From NCBI RefSeq assembly GCF_004116335.1, contig NZ_PDKN01000012.1:1-56675 (forward strand): a DNA stretch of 56,675 nt. The letters are read 5' to 3'. The DNA comes from Candidatus Marinarcus aquaticus. GTDB taxonomy: Bacteria; Campylobacterota; Campylobacteria; Campylobacterales; Arcobacteraceae. Positions within the stretch are counted from its first letter, which is position 1, and each line of letters begins with the position of its first letter. Below the pieces are notes generated by a model, which was given only the letters and a program-made list of their open reading frames with translations, did not search any database and was not told the DNA's origin. This document shows positions 15,875 through 25,200 of this stretch, in pieces. Position numbers and translations under genes: made by a program.

Positions 15875-16289
15875 GTTCAACCTCTTTCATAATGCTTTTC
15901 CAATCTCGTTGGAAATGTTTTTTAATGTACGAGACTCTGTGCGGTACGATACAGCTTGCACAGTTTTGATGAATGTAATCTTCCCCTTCAAATTGACTTC
16001 CATCGCGACTGTCAATACTACAAAACGAGAAAAGGGTTTTGCCGTTTTGTTGCTCAAAGCCATCATCATCAAAACGAAAATTGGGGCAAGCACATAAATA
16101 ACAGTTGAGATTCTCCATCTCGTGGCACTGTTTATTTTTTTCATACAAAGGACAAAAGTCCGGTTCATGTTTCACCATGTTTTCAAAACGAAAATACTCT
16201 ATGACTTCATCATCACTTCTGTCTTTGAGTTTTTCCATGATTTTGGCATGTTTTTGTGCGTGGGCGTCAAACCACTTTTTATATGACAT
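15864..16289 (-). CDS. Cysteine-rich small-domain protein linked to cobalamin synthesis
   Basis: The 141-residue cytoplasmic protein has a helical N-terminus (DAHAQKHAKIMEKLKDRSDDE) and Cys residues arranged as FCPLYEKNKQC, NCYLCACPNF, FSFC and QNCASC. The NCYLCACPNF block matches the cysteine-rich small domain (PF04071-like), a probable metal-binding family often found beside cobalamin genes in archaea and some bacteria. It is the last gene of the cobalamin run and overlaps cbiB by 11 bp. A role in cobalt handling or iron-sulfur binding is inference. Confidence 0.7.
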   Translation of the reverse strand: MSYKKWFDAHAQKHAKIMEKLKDRSDDEVIEYFRFENMVKHEPDFCPLYEKNKQCHEMENLNCYLCACPNFRFDDDGFEQQNGKTLFSFCSIDSRDGSQFEGEDYIHQNCASCIVPHRVSYIKKHFQRDWKSIMKEVEPKK

Positions 16290-17169
16290 ACAATACTCCT
16301 AATAACAACACCACCGCCATATCCAATCGTGGTTTTAGACTTAAGGCTTTTTGTACATCCTCTTCACTGATTTGTTCTTTGCCATCTCCAAAATAGGGTT
16401 TCTCTTTCAAGACTCCGAAATAAGAGGTTTCACCACCGAGTTTCACACCTAACGCCAAGGCCATTGAGGCGATGGGAAGACCTGCATTGATACTGGCATG
16501 CTCTTTGCCGTACATATAAAACTCATTGAAGGCTTTTTTACTTCCCATAAGAACGGCAATCAACACTGCTGTGATTCGTGCAGGAATAAAATTAAGCAAA
16601 TCATCCAAACGCGCGGCCACTTTTCCAAAACGTTCATAATGTTTGGTTCGATACCCTACCATAGAGTCTAAGGTATTCGCTGCTTTATACAAATAAGCCC
16701 CCACCAAACCAAAACAGACCAAATAAAAAAGAGGTGCAATTACGCCATCACTGAGGTTTTCTGCATAGGTTTCAATACAGGCTTTATTCACATCACTCTC
16801 ACTTAAATCTTGCGTGTCCCTGCTTACAAGCATGGCTATGCGCTCCTTTTTTTGCACCAACGATAGACTCTCGATGACATCTTTTACGCTTTTAAAAAGC
16901 ATCTTTGAAGAGAGTGTAAAACTCGCAACAAGAGCTTGTATGATCAAACTGTCAATCCAACTTATTACCGTGGCAATACAAAACACAATCAACAGTAAAG
17001 ATAGGACCAACACCGCTCCTCGTCGTATGGAGTCTTTATAAAAGCGTTTTTCAAACCATACAATATACTCTCCCATAAAGACAATGGGGTGTTTAAACCA
17101 CTTAAAACGTTCAAACTCTGAAAAGAAAAAGTCAATGATATAGGCCAATAAAGCGATGCTATAAAACAC
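16279..17169 (-). CDS. cbiB: Adenosylcobinamide-phosphate synthase CbiB/CobD
   Basis: This 296-residue integral membrane protein attaches (R)-1-amino-2-propanol (phosphate) to adenosylcobyric acid, giving adenosylcobinamide (phosphate). Family features include the early HP-I-V-F-M-G-E segment, TYAENLSDGVIAPLFY, YKAANTLDSMVGYRTKHYERFGKVAARLDDLLNFIPAR and NAGLPIASMALALGV. It follows cobQ with an 11-bp overlap, matching the biochemical order. The aminopropanol donor would come from the CobC-like decarboxylase two genes upstream. Confidence 0.93.
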   Translation of the reverse strand: MFYSIALLAYIIDFFFSEFERFKWFKHPIVFMGEYIVWFEKRFYKDSIRRGAVLVLSLLLIVFCIATVISWIDSLIIQALVASFTLSSKMLFKSVKDVIESLSLVQKKERIAMLVSRDTQDLSESDVNKACIETYAENLSDGVIAPLFYLVCFGLVGAYLYKAANTLDSMVGYRTKHYERFGKVAARLDDLLNFIPARITAVLIAVLMGSKKAFNEFYMYGKEHASINAGLPIASMALALGVKLGGETSYFGVLKEKPYFGDGKEQISEEDVQKALSLKPRLDMAVVLLLGVLYVI

Positions 17170-18550
17170 TTTGTTCTATCCTTTGTATATTCAGATGTTG
17201 TTTCATTCGTTGAACAAAACTCTCAATACGCCTTTGTTTATACTCTTGAAAATCAAACCCTTCATACGTTGCATCAATACGTTTAAAAAATGCTGTTCGA
17301 AAGGCATTGTTATCAAACAAACCATGCACAAATGTGGCATTAATTTGTTTGCTTTCATAGACCAAACCATATTTTTGAAGCACTCCATGATGAATCTCAA
17401 ATCCTTCAAGAGAACATCCAAAAAGAGAATAAAGACTCTTTTTTAAGATTTTTTCTTGCTCAAAAATAACCTCATCGTCAATCAAGCCAAGCCCTCTTTC
17501 TTCTGTGGCGGTTTCATTTTCAATCGCATACGGATCTTTAAGTGTAACACACAACATCTCAAAGCCACCACAAATGCCCAAAATTTGTTTCTCATAACTT
17601 TGTAAAGCATGAAACAATCCCGTACTTTTTAACCACTGCAGATCTTGTATCACCAGTTTTGACCCTGGCAGAATAATGGCATCAAAAGAGTCCAACGCGA
17701 TGTTGTTATGTATGAACTCTACAAAGACTTCTTCATCTGCAATGAGTGGTTCAAAGTCATTATAGTTACTCATCGTAGGATACGCAATCACCCCTACTTT
17801 GATTTTTGATTTCTCTTTGTTTTGTACAAAATTTTTTAAACTGGCACTGTCTTCAAAACCTAAATTAAAAGGCTCATACGGCAACACTCCTAACACAGGA
17901 ATTTTAAAATCCTCTTCTATGATACGTAGCCCCTCTTCAAAAAGGGTCATGTCTCCTCTAAACTTATTGACAATCACCCCGATTACATTGTGACGCAGTT
18001 TTTCAGGCAGTAAGTTATAGACACCCCAAATAGAAGCAAATACGCCCCCTTTTTCAATATCTGCTACAAGTATGATTTTGGTGTTGTACTCTTGGGCTAT
18101 AAAAATATTGGAGAGGTCTTTGTCCATTAAATTAAGCTCAACTGGACTTCCAGCACCTTCACACACCACACAATCATAGGTTCTGTTTAAAAAATCAAAA
18201 CATCGTTTTACAGCCGGTTTAAGCATGTCCAAATCACGATAATACTCTCGCACATCTTTATTGGTCACCACTTTTCCTTCCACAATGAGTGATGCAGAGT
18301 TGCCTCGTCCTGATTTTAAAAGCACGGGATTGAGATGATAACTTGTTGGTACGCCTAACACTTCTGCTTGAAAATATTGAGCAATGGCAATCTCACTGCC
18401 ATCATCACACACATGCGCATTGTTGGAAACATTTTGAGCTTTAAAAGGCGCCACAGTGTGGCCCAACTCTTGTAAAATTCTGGCAATGACAAAGGTGATG
18501 GTTGATTTTCCAGCGTCACTGCTGGTTCCGAAAATTGAAATATTTCTCAT
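17159..18550 (-). CDS. cobQ: Cobyric acid synthase
   Basis: CobQ/CbiP (463 residues) amidates four side chains of adenosylcobyrinic acid a,c-diamide using glutamine and ATP. The N-terminal P-loop-like ATPase domain shows FGTSSDAGKSTI and FKAQNVSNNAHV. The C-terminal class I glutamine amidotransferase domain has the nucleophile Cys in GICGGFEML and a catalytic His in FVHGLFDN. The length is slightly below the usual 480-500. It sits between the decarboxylase and cbiB. Confidence 0.95.
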   Translation of the reverse strand: MRNISIFGTSSDAGKSTITFVIARILQELGHTVAPFKAQNVSNNAHVCDDGSEIAIAQYFQAEVLGVPTSYHLNPVLLKSGRGNSASLIVEGKVVTNKDVREYYRDLDMLKPAVKRCFDFLNRTYDCVVCEGAGSPVELNLMDKDLSNIFIAQEYNTKIILVADIEKGGVFASIWGVYNLLPEKLRHNVIGVIVNKFRGDMTLFEEGLRIIEEDFKIPVLGVLPYEPFNLGFEDSASLKNFVQNKEKSKIKVGVIAYPTMSNYNDFEPLIADEEVFVEFIHNNIALDSFDAIILPGSKLVIQDLQWLKSTGLFHALQSYEKQILGICGGFEMLCVTLKDPYAIENETATEERGLGLIDDEVIFEQEKILKKSLYSLFGCSLEGFEIHHGVLQKYGLVYESKQINATFVHGLFDNNAFRTAFFKRIDATYEGFDFQEYKQRRIESFVQRMKQHLNIQRIEQSVL

Positions 18551-18555
18551 ACGCC

Positions 18556-19569
18556 CTACTTCATGCTTTCCAATGCTTGTTTTAAAACTTCTATGCTTTG
18601 AGAACTCTTCACTGCAATACGCACATACGAATCATCTAAAAAGTCAAAATTGCCACAGTTTCGTACCATGATTTTAAAAGGTTTCAACTGCTCTTGAAAC
18701 TGCACGGCATTCATGCTGTTAAGTTGTACCAACAAATAATTGGCACTGCTGCTGTAGACATGTTTAAACAAGCCAGAGTTTTTCAACACCTCTTCAAGCA
18801 AAAGATTGTTTTTTATATTGACTGATTTGGCAATTTGTTTAAAGCTTTTGTCTTTTAAAGCAGCTTGTAAATAGTGTGAGTCAAACTGTGAGAGTTTCCA
18901 CATGGGCTCTTTTTCTTGCAGTTTTTTAATATTGTTTGCATTGGACACAAGCGTTCCCACACGAATACCTGCACTGCTGTAAAATTTGGTCATCGATTTT
19001 AAAATATAGAGATTTTCATACTCATTGAGATATTTAATCACACTCTTTTCATTAGTAAAATCCAAAAAAGATTCATCGACAAGCACTGTGGCATTTTGCT
19101 CTTTCCAATACTCCAAGAGTATCTCAATATCATAATAACGTCCATCAGGCGTTGAAGGGTTAACAAACACCACTAAAGAGTTGAGCTCTATGCCTGCATC
19201 AAAGTGATTAAAGCGATTAATCAGTTGCAACTCATAGCCAAAGTTTTTTGCTGCTTTTTTATACTCTAAATACGCAGGTGAATAAATCGTACACTTATTT
19301 AATTGAAGATGTCTAAAAAGAGTGAAAATGGCACTGCTTCCCCCATTGAAAAGCTCCATTTGCTCTTTTTTTATTCCATAATTCGAAGCAATCGCTTCAT
19401 ACAATGCATCGTACGTTGGATACGAAGAGATATCCAAATCATTAAAATTTAAATGAATACTGGGCTGTACAAAGTTAATGTTCGAAGATAAATCAATCAC
19501 TTCATTGACTTCACAGTCCAATGCTTTAGCAAAAGCCTCTATTTGTCCACCGTGTTCAAATGTTTTCAA
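18556..19569 (-). CDS. cobC: PLP-dependent threonine-phosphate decarboxylase (CobC/CobD class)
   Basis: This 337-residue fold-type I aminotransferase-like protein begins EHGGQIEAFAKAL and has SSNINF, the typical start of the cobalamin-linked branch. The PLP lysine lies in ILKSMTKFYSSAGIRVG, with a substrate-phosphate Arg in the same block and DESFLDF earlier. It would convert L-threonine phosphate to aminopropanol phosphate for the nucleotide-loop linker. The HisC-like fold is shared with histidinol-phosphate aminotransferase, but context favours cobalamin. It overlaps cobS by 4 bp. Confidence 0.85.
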   Translation of the reverse strand: MKTFEHGGQIEAFAKALDCEVNEVIDLSSNINFVQPSIHLNFNDLDISSYPTYDALYEAIASNYGIKKEQMELFNGGSSAIFTLFRHLQLNKCTIYSPAYLEYKKAAKNFGYELQLINRFNHFDAGIELNSLVVFVNPSTPDGRYYDIEILLEYWKEQNATVLVDESFLDFTNEKSVIKYLNEYENLYILKSMTKFYSSAGIRVGTLVSNANNIKKLQEKEPMWKLSQFDSHYLQAALKDKSFKQIAKSVNIKNNLLLEEVLKNSGLFKHVYSSSANYLLVQLNSMNAVQFQEQLKPFKIMVRNCGNFDFLDDSYVRIAVKSSQSIEVLKQALESMK

Positions 19570-20318
19570 AGCAGCATCAATCCTATGTTTAATAAAATCA
19601 ATTCAACCACTTCTAACGTAAAGCCCAAACAATCGCCGTTTAAAAAGCCAAATTTACTTTTTAGCAGACGTAAAATAAGTGTAAACGCCACAATAGAGAC
19701 CACAGCAAAGAGTAACACTGCATTCACATTCAAAGCAAAATAGACCAAAATCATATAAGCAATCAACATCACCACCAGCAGTTTACCTTTGGCACTCTTT
19801 TTAAGCTCCTGTGCAAACGTTGAGTTTTTGTGCACTTTAAACCAATTAAGAGAAAAGGCCAATCCCAAACGACTGAACACCATCGCAGCCAATGCCAACG
19901 TAATCAAACCATTTAAAAAAAGCGTTACCATCACAGAGACTTTTAGAAGCACTAAAATAAAAGTTGCAATGGCACCAATTGCTCCCACATGTGGCTCTTT
20001 CATAATACTGTACACATCTTTACCACTTAAAGAGGCATACCACGCATCCACCACATCACACACCGCTTCAAGGTGTAAAAAACCATATAAAACCAGATAG
20101 ATACAAGCACTCACAATAGCACTGTACTCTAAGGGCATAAAACCTTTTAAAAACAAAAAACTTGCTGCACTGATAAGCCCAATAATAAACCCCACCAATG
20201 GCAGTCCAAAGAGTACGCCATCATACGTCATCTTATGCATCTTTTTAATATTACTGCCTAAAGGCAAGATTGAAAAGTATGAAAAGCTCAAAAATATCCC
20301 ATCCAGAAAATATCTCAT
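19566..20318 (-). CDS. cobS: Adenosylcobinamide-GDP ribazoletransferase
   Basis: CobS (250 residues, multi-pass) joins adenosylcobinamide-GDP to alpha-ribazole (phosphate) to complete cobalamin. It has the opening FLSFSYFSILPLG, the metal-binding D-rich segment HLEAVCDVVDAW, and KEPHVGAIGA; the SRLG and N-G-D-C-L-G-F blocks also fit CobS. It overlaps the neighbouring cob genes by 4 bp on both sides, so translation is probably coupled. Confidence 0.93.
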   Translation of the reverse strand: MRYFLDGIFLSFSYFSILPLGSNIKKMHKMTYDGVLFGLPLVGFIIGLISAASFLFLKGFMPLEYSAIVSACIYLVLYGFLHLEAVCDVVDAWYASLSGKDVYSIMKEPHVGAIGAIATFILVLLKVSVMVTLFLNGLITLALAAMVFSRLGLAFSLNWFKVHKNSTFAQELKKSAKGKLLVVMLIAYMILVYFALNVNAVLLFAVVSIVAFTLILRLLKSKFGFLNGDCLGFTLEVVELILLNIGLMLL

Positions 20319-20806
20319 TTTAACCTTCTTTCTATTGTGTATTTAACTTCAATCACTTCATCGCACTGTTGTGCTAAAAACTGACCTAAAAGCCCTGATT
20401 TATCAACAAATTCTCGACTCTGCTTCTCTAAAGGAATCACCCCACTATTAATATCATTAAGGATAAATATCACATTGCATTCTATGCTAAAAAGTGCATT
20501 TAACTGCTCTAAAAGTTCCTCAAAATTGTTTTGCATGTGATTCAATAAATACATTGTCATACAATCTACCACATACGTATTGCCTTCTTTTATCACTTTG
20601 GCTAAGTCATGACTCTCTTCAATACAAATAAAATCCTCTTTTCTCTCTTCTTGGTGTTTTTTTATTCGCTCTTGCATCGCCTCATCATTAAAACTGTTAT
20701 CATATGTTGCGATATAGTAGGGCTTATTATCAGCTATTTGCAGTGCCCGTTTGGAAGCACACGACGTTTTGCCCGATTTTTGACCACCAAAATAAAAAAG
20801 TTTCAT
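20315..20806 (-). CDS. cobU: Adenosylcobinamide kinase / guanylyltransferase
   Basis: CobU/CobP (163 residues) phosphorylates adenosylcobinamide and transfers GMP to it, activating it for CobS. The P-loop is near the N-terminus (FGGQKSGKTSCA). Other family features are the KHQEERKEDFICIEE block carrying the guanylylated His, VVDCMTMYLLN, and NDINSGVIP. It lies between cobT and cobS. Confidence 0.92.
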   Translation of the reverse strand: MKLFYFGGQKSGKTSCASKRALQIADNKPYYIATYDNSFNDEAMQERIKKHQEERKEDFICIEESHDLAKVIKEGNTYVVDCMTMYLLNHMQNNFEELLEQLNALFSIECNVIFILNDINSGVIPLEKQSREFVDKSGLLGQFLAQQCDEVIEVKYTIERRLK

Positions 20807-20808
20807 GT

Positions 20809-21876
20809 TTATCCTAAATAACTTTCTATTTTTTGAACAATAGTATTTGTGCTTAAACCATTAATCAAACCATACACCAACGCTCCACCAGCACCAACGC
20901 CCTCTTTTGCTTCCCCTTTATCGTAAAGCTTTAACACCTCACTTTGACTGCTTGAAAAGTCAAAAGTGGCACAATAGGCATTGACTTTAAAGTCCAACAA
21001 CTCTAAAAGTGCTTTGATATTGGAGTGCTCATCTTGAGCAATCCATTTGGTCGTACAAAGTGCCAGATTATCACTGTTGATTTCACCGCCCATGGTTTTT
21101 AATACTGAGTTAACAACCAACAGTACACTTGCCATTTGAGTGCCACCAGCAAGTATGAGTTTATGATCTTGTGATTGAAGTCCTAAAATAAACCCTGCAT
21201 TAAAAACAATCATATTATCACTGACCAAACTGAGCTTAGTAAAAAGATCCTCGCTTGTTTGAGCTTTATTTAATGCTTTTTGGATGACTTCATCACGAAG
21301 TGTTCTCGGTACATTTTTAAATGAACTTGAAAAATACTCTTTACAATCATAGCCCAAAGCTTGTGCTGTTGCATTGGCGGTTGTTGTACCTGCGGGTATG
21401 GTCTCTGCTAAAAGAGTATACTGTGCTTGGGTAGTGTAACTTTGCCCAAACTCAACCCCTTTTTGGAACACTTCCAAAGCATCCATCACGGAACCCTCTT
21501 GGGCAATATTGCCACAACTTGGAATCTCTAAAGCGTGTGTTGTAAAGTAGTTGATATTTGCTTTCACACTCATGCCCAAATCAAGCAGTTCAATACTTGA
21601 AAAAGGGTGCAATTCATGAACCGCACGCGTAATAAGTGCAGGAGTAGGAATACCTGAAGGTGTGCTTGCAATCTCTGGCAAAGAACGTACCTCTCCCGTG
21701 GTAACAAACTCCGCATCCAATGTGGGTGTTAAATGCAAATTTCCAGGAATACCTGCTTGAGACAGTCCTTCTATCTCACATGTTTTTGTCACTGCACATG
21801 ACAACAAAAAGTTGGCCTGTTTTCCACGAAGACTCTCCAAAAAATCAACATTTCCTAAAAGGGTTTGATATGACAT
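20809..21876 (-). CDS. cobT: Nicotinate-nucleotide-dependent phosphoribosyltransferase CobT (archaeal/cyanobacterial type)
   Basis: The 355-residue protein matches the TIGR00303/UPF0284-type CobT family found in archaea, cyanobacteria and Campylobacterota. Visible blocks are SCAVTKTCEIEGLSQAG, GIPTPALITRA, LLAETIPAGTTTANATAQALG and LAGGTQMASVL. It activates the lower-ligand base as alpha-ribazole phosphate. It is the first cobalamin gene of the run, 2 nt before cobU and 8 nt after the thioredoxin gene. No bluB or bza gene for lower-ligand synthesis is in the window. Confidence 0.87.
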   Translation of the reverse strand: MSYQTLLGNVDFLESLRGKQANFLLSCAVTKTCEIEGLSQAGIPGNLHLTPTLDAEFVTTGEVRSLPEIASTPSGIPTPALITRAVHELHPFSSIELLDLGMSVKANINYFTTHALEIPSCGNIAQEGSVMDALEVFQKGVEFGQSYTTQAQYTLLAETIPAGTTTANATAQALGYDCKEYFSSSFKNVPRTLRDEVIQKALNKAQTSEDLFTKLSLVSDNMIVFNAGFILGLQSQDHKLILAGGTQMASVLLVVNSVLKTMGGEINSDNLALCTTKWIAQDEHSNIKALLELLDFKVNAYCATFDFSSSQSEVLKLYDKGEAKEGVGAGGALVYGLINGLSTNTIVQKIESYLG

Positions 21877-21884
21877 TTTTTTCC

Positions 21885-22283
21885 TTATAATTGTGCTTTA
21901 TATTGTTTTAATACGTTTAAAAATGCTGGAGCTTGTGCCCCACCTACAAATTGACGTCCCACTTTTTGACCGTTTTGATTCAAGACATAAAACGTAGGTG
22001 TACCATACACTTTTAAGCCCATAGGGATGTTTTGTTTGTTGATGTCCAATTCAAGCAAAACAAACTGTGTATGCATATAAGAAGAGAGCATTTCATCTTC
22101 AAATACTCTCTCTTTCATGTATTCACATGCTGAACACCTCTCTTGTGTAAACATGATTAAAAGAGGTTTTTTTTCACGTTGGGCTTCTTGTTGGGCTTGC
22201 TCTAAAGAGGTGAAAAAAGTCAACTCTTGTGCGTGAATAATCGCAGCTAAAAACAGAAATATCCAACACCATCGTTTCATCAC
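21885..22283 (-). CDS. Periplasmic thioredoxin-fold protein
   Basis: This 132-residue protein has a signal peptide of about 19 residues (WCWIFLFLAAIIHAQ) and a thioredoxin fold with redox pair Cys50-Ser-Ala-Cys53 (TQERCSACEYM) and a cis-Pro loop (VYGTPTFYV). It resembles SoxW/DsbD-gamma-like periplasmic thioredoxins that reduce protein disulfides. It sits between the two-component regulator (4-bp overlap) and cobT. Its relation to cobalamin is not known. Confidence 0.8.
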   Translation of the reverse strand: MMKRWCWIFLFLAAIIHAQELTFFTSLEQAQQEAQREKKPLLIMFTQERCSACEYMKERVFEDEMLSSYMHTQFVLLELDINKQNIPMGLKVYGTPTFYVLNQNGQKVGRQFVGGAQAPAFLNVLKQYKAQL

Positions 22284-22936
22284 AACTCCTTGCTTTTGGT
22301 TTCAAATTTATAGCCCATGCCCCCTTGGGAAATAATCGTATCGTGCGGCAATTTTTTTCGTACACGTTTGACCAAGGCTCGAATGTTATCCATAGAGGTC
22401 AAGTCTCCTTCCCACACATACTGTTCAATCTGCTCAAAAGTGATGATATGCTCTAGATTTTTAACAAACAAATTCAACAATAAAATCTCTTTTTTAGAGA
22501 GTTTTATCTCCTCGTTGTTATTGTAAAGTTTCTCTTTTTCAATATCATAACAGTAGTTCTCTTTGAGCTGTACACTGCAAACATTATGTCGACACAATTT
22601 TTCTACTTTGGTTTCAAGCTCATAGATATAAAAAGGTTTCTTTAAATACTCACTGCATCCTTTACAATAAGCCTCTTTAATCGTCTCTAAATCCACATTG
22701 GCACTGATGATAATACAAGGAGTGGTTTCATCCATACTCTTAATTTCATTGAGCAGTGTTAAGCCATCAATTCCAGGAACATTGATATCCAAAATAAAAC
22801 AATCATAGCCATCATAGATGCTTTGCATCGCCTTTTTTCCATTATCAAACCAGTCTACTTTGTAGTTTTTCTCTTGTAAAGACTCAACAATCAACTTTGA
22901 GAGTCTCTCATTGTCTTCAAGCAGTAATATCTTCAT
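22280..22936 (-). CDS. OmpR-family response regulator
   Basis: This 218-residue regulator has a receiver domain (acidic ED at 7-8, phospho-acceptor Asp50 in FILDINVPGIDG, Lys100 in YLKKPF). A winged-helix output domain follows (LSKKEILLLNLFVKN; DNIRALVKRVRKKLP; GGMGYKF). It overlaps the sensor kinase by 4 bp and is the obvious partner. A candidate target is the tandem TAACG element in front of the divergently transcribed autotransporter genes. Confidence 0.92.
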   Translation of the reverse strand: MKILLLEDNERLSKLIVESLQEKNYKVDWFDNGKKAMQSIYDGYDCFILDINVPGIDGLTLLNEIKSMDETTPCIIISANVDLETIKEAYCKGCSEYLKKPFYIYELETKVEKLCRHNVCSVQLKENYCYDIEKEKLYNNNEEIKLSKKEILLLNLFVKNLEHIITFEQIEQYVWEGDLTSMDNIRALVKRVRKKLPHDTIISQGGMGYKFETKSKEL

Positions 22937-25113
22937 TCTTCACTGCTTTTTTGAAAACAGGTCATGATGTGTGCCCCTTTTTCATACTCCAACGCTTTAA
23001 TACGTCCGTTCATTTTATCTTCTATTAACAATTTTGCCATGTATAAACCAAAACCATCACCCTGCTTTTTAGTGGTATAAAAGGGTTTAAAAATGGTTTT
23101 AAGATTGGTTTTGGGTATGCCTATTCCATTATCTTTAATACTGATACAAATATAGTTTTTATCATAAAATACTTTAATTTTTATACTGCCTTCAAACTCT
23201 TCTTTTTGTTTTCGCTTTTTAATCCCATCAATGGCATTGTTAATAATACTGATAAGCGCTTGTTTGAACTCATTTTGATAGCCCAAGATAGTAAAGTCCT
23301 CTTGGTCTTTAAACTTTACACTCAGTTCAATATAGTTGTACTTAATATTGTGTTCAATTACAGCAATGGTCTCGTCTATGGCTTTTTTCACACTGAAATA
23401 GCTCTGTTGCAGAGATGGTTTAATAAAACTTCTAAAGTCATCAATGGTTTTGGTCATATACTGCACTTGCGTCATAATTTCATCTACGTGCAACTGGGTC
23501 TCTTCAAGTGTAATATCACGTTTTTTTCGAATAAACAACAACTCCTGAGCAATGGTTGAAATTTCGATAAGCGGTTTTTTCCATTGATGTGCTATGGAGG
23601 TTACCATCTCTCCAATTTCAGAAGATTTAGAACGTTGGATAATAAACTGCTCATCTTTTTGTCGTTGAAGTTCCAGTTTTCGCATATTAGTGTGGTCACT
23701 TAACACCGTTACAATCCCCACCACTTTATCATTTTTGTCATGATACCGTTTACGCCGTACAAGTGCATAAATTTTTTTGCCTTCACTGTCTAATAGTGTC
23801 AACTTTTTCTCTTCAAAATCACCTTGCAGTTTTCCTATTGAAAGCTCATTTTTAGGCATCAAAGTACTGATATGTTGACCAATAATCTCCTCTTTTTGTT
23901 TGTTTAAAAAACTGCAAAAAGTGGCATTGCATCCTAAAACAATCCCTTCATTACTCTCCCAAAAAATGGCATTTTTAATATTATTTAAAAGCACGCTGTC
24001 CAATTTATTTTGTTCTAACAACGTAATCTCCAAGCGTGTTTTTCGCACCACAGTGACCAACAAAATCAACAATAAAATCAACAATAATGGAACCACCACA
24101 AAAACACTGTTGACAAACTCACGATTCTCATCTAAAAAACTTTTGGGTCGGTTAACAATCGTAGCTAAAATAGGCATATTTTCATTTTTAATATCAAAAT
24201 TTTTTAATACGTTGTAATCAAAGTAATATTTGCCTTTAGGCGTATCAATAGGAATGCTAGCAGGCAATTTCCCGTCAATGATTTGCAACACTTTTTTTGC
24301 TGCAAGTACTCCTTGCTCACGAGGATCGATCATCACACCCCCAAGAACTCCCTCTTCAAGATGGATGGTATTAATAGCAAAAATTGGATACGAAGTATTT
24401 TTAAAAAATTGACGTATCTCATTGTAAGGAATGTATCGTTTAAATTTATCGATATACAGACTTGTAAAAAGTATGGCACTGTGTGTAGGCAATTTTTCAA
24501 GCTTTTGTTTAAGTTCAGGCAGATAAATTTCATTATCATACACAATTTTAAATTGGCTCTCAAAACGACGCATTGTATTTAATATTTGATCTTTGATTGC
24601 TAAAGAAGAGAGCGTTTGATCGCTTATAATATACAGGGTTTGTAAGTTAGGAATAAGCTCAGCAATAAGCTGGATATTTTTTTTAAAATCTTTATACTCA
24701 ATGACCCCCGTAACACTTTGTTCAGATTGTAAAGGGATATTCAGTCTTGAAAAGTTCTCTACTCCACAAAAGACAATGGGTGCACCATTAAACAACTCTT
24801 CATGATGTTGTAAGGCAAAGGTAAACGCATAATTATCTGCGGTGATAATCGCTTTATATTGACGCTTTTCAAACTTCTTTTCGTACAGTTTCACCAACGC
24901 ATCAAAATACTCTTTTGTATCATTTTTTTTGGTGTCCATATACTCTGTAGTAATTTCATACTGCGTATTTTGGGCAAAAACAGAGTTGATCCCTTCAGAG
25001 ATACCATCACTCCACTTTAAACCTTTATTATAAGAGTGCAATAACAACACTTCATTTTTTTCATTGGCCCATAAAGCAAAAAAAGAAAAAAAGATACAGA
25101 AAATTATTTTCAT
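22933..25113 (-). CDS. Sensor kinase with ABC-type substrate-binding sensor, PAS and kinase core
   Basis: The start is set at ATG 25113, where a signal peptide begins (MKIIFCIFFSFFALWA); upstream ATG 25122 and TTG 25128 are alternatives. The product (about 726 residues) has a periplasmic ABC_sub_bind-like domain (about 20-320; VLLLHSYNKGLKWSDG, TADNYAF), a TM at about 340-362, PAS (about 375-490) and a kinase core with IAHQWKKPLIEIS (H box) and DNGIGIP and GDGFGLYMAK (HATPase). It is the first gene of a ten-gene leftward run that continues into cobalamin genes. Its ligand is unknown. Confidence 0.88.
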   Translation of the reverse strand: MKIIFCIFFSFFALWANEKNEVLLLHSYNKGLKWSDGISEGINSVFAQNTQYEITTEYMDTKKNDTKEYFDALVKLYEKKFEKRQYKAIITADNYAFTFALQHHEELFNGAPIVFCGVENFSRLNIPLQSEQSVTGVIEYKDFKKNIQLIAELIPNLQTLYIISDQTLSSLAIKDQILNTMRRFESQFKIVYDNEIYLPELKQKLEKLPTHSAILFTSLYIDKFKRYIPYNEIRQFFKNTSYPIFAINTIHLEEGVLGGVMIDPREQGVLAAKKVLQIIDGKLPASIPIDTPKGKYYFDYNVLKNFDIKNENMPILATIVNRPKSFLDENREFVNSVFVVVPLLLILLLILLVTVVRKTRLEITLLEQNKLDSVLLNNIKNAIFWESNEGIVLGCNATFCSFLNKQKEEIIGQHISTLMPKNELSIGKLQGDFEEKKLTLLDSEGKKIYALVRRKRYHDKNDKVVGIVTVLSDHTNMRKLELQRQKDEQFIIQRSKSSEIGEMVTSIAHQWKKPLIEISTIAQELLFIRKKRDITLEETQLHVDEIMTQVQYMTKTIDDFRSFIKPSLQQSYFSVKKAIDETIAVIEHNIKYNYIELSVKFKDQEDFTILGYQNEFKQALISIINNAIDGIKKRKQKEEFEGSIKIKVFYDKNYICISIKDNGIGIPKTNLKTIFKPFYTTKKQGDGFGLYMAKLLIEDKMNGRIKALEYEKGAHIMTCFQKSSEE

Positions 25114-25148
25114 ATCGACCATACTCAATGATTTTTTTTTATTGTATC

Positions 25149-25165
25149 AAAAAAGTCCTATTTTT
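25149..25165. repeat. 17-bp motif AAAAAAGTCCTATTTTT, copy 1
   Basis: The identical 17 bp recur at 28822-28838 on the other side of the autotransporter pair. A related CCTATTTT followed by TGTGATGA is near 32855-32873. This copy is in the divergent kinase/autotransporter region, where on the minus strand it lies just upstream of a TACAAT hexamer (25141-25146). Confidence 0.4.
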
Positions 25166-25200
25166 GTGATGAGAGTTATTTTAAGTAAAAAATACAACAA

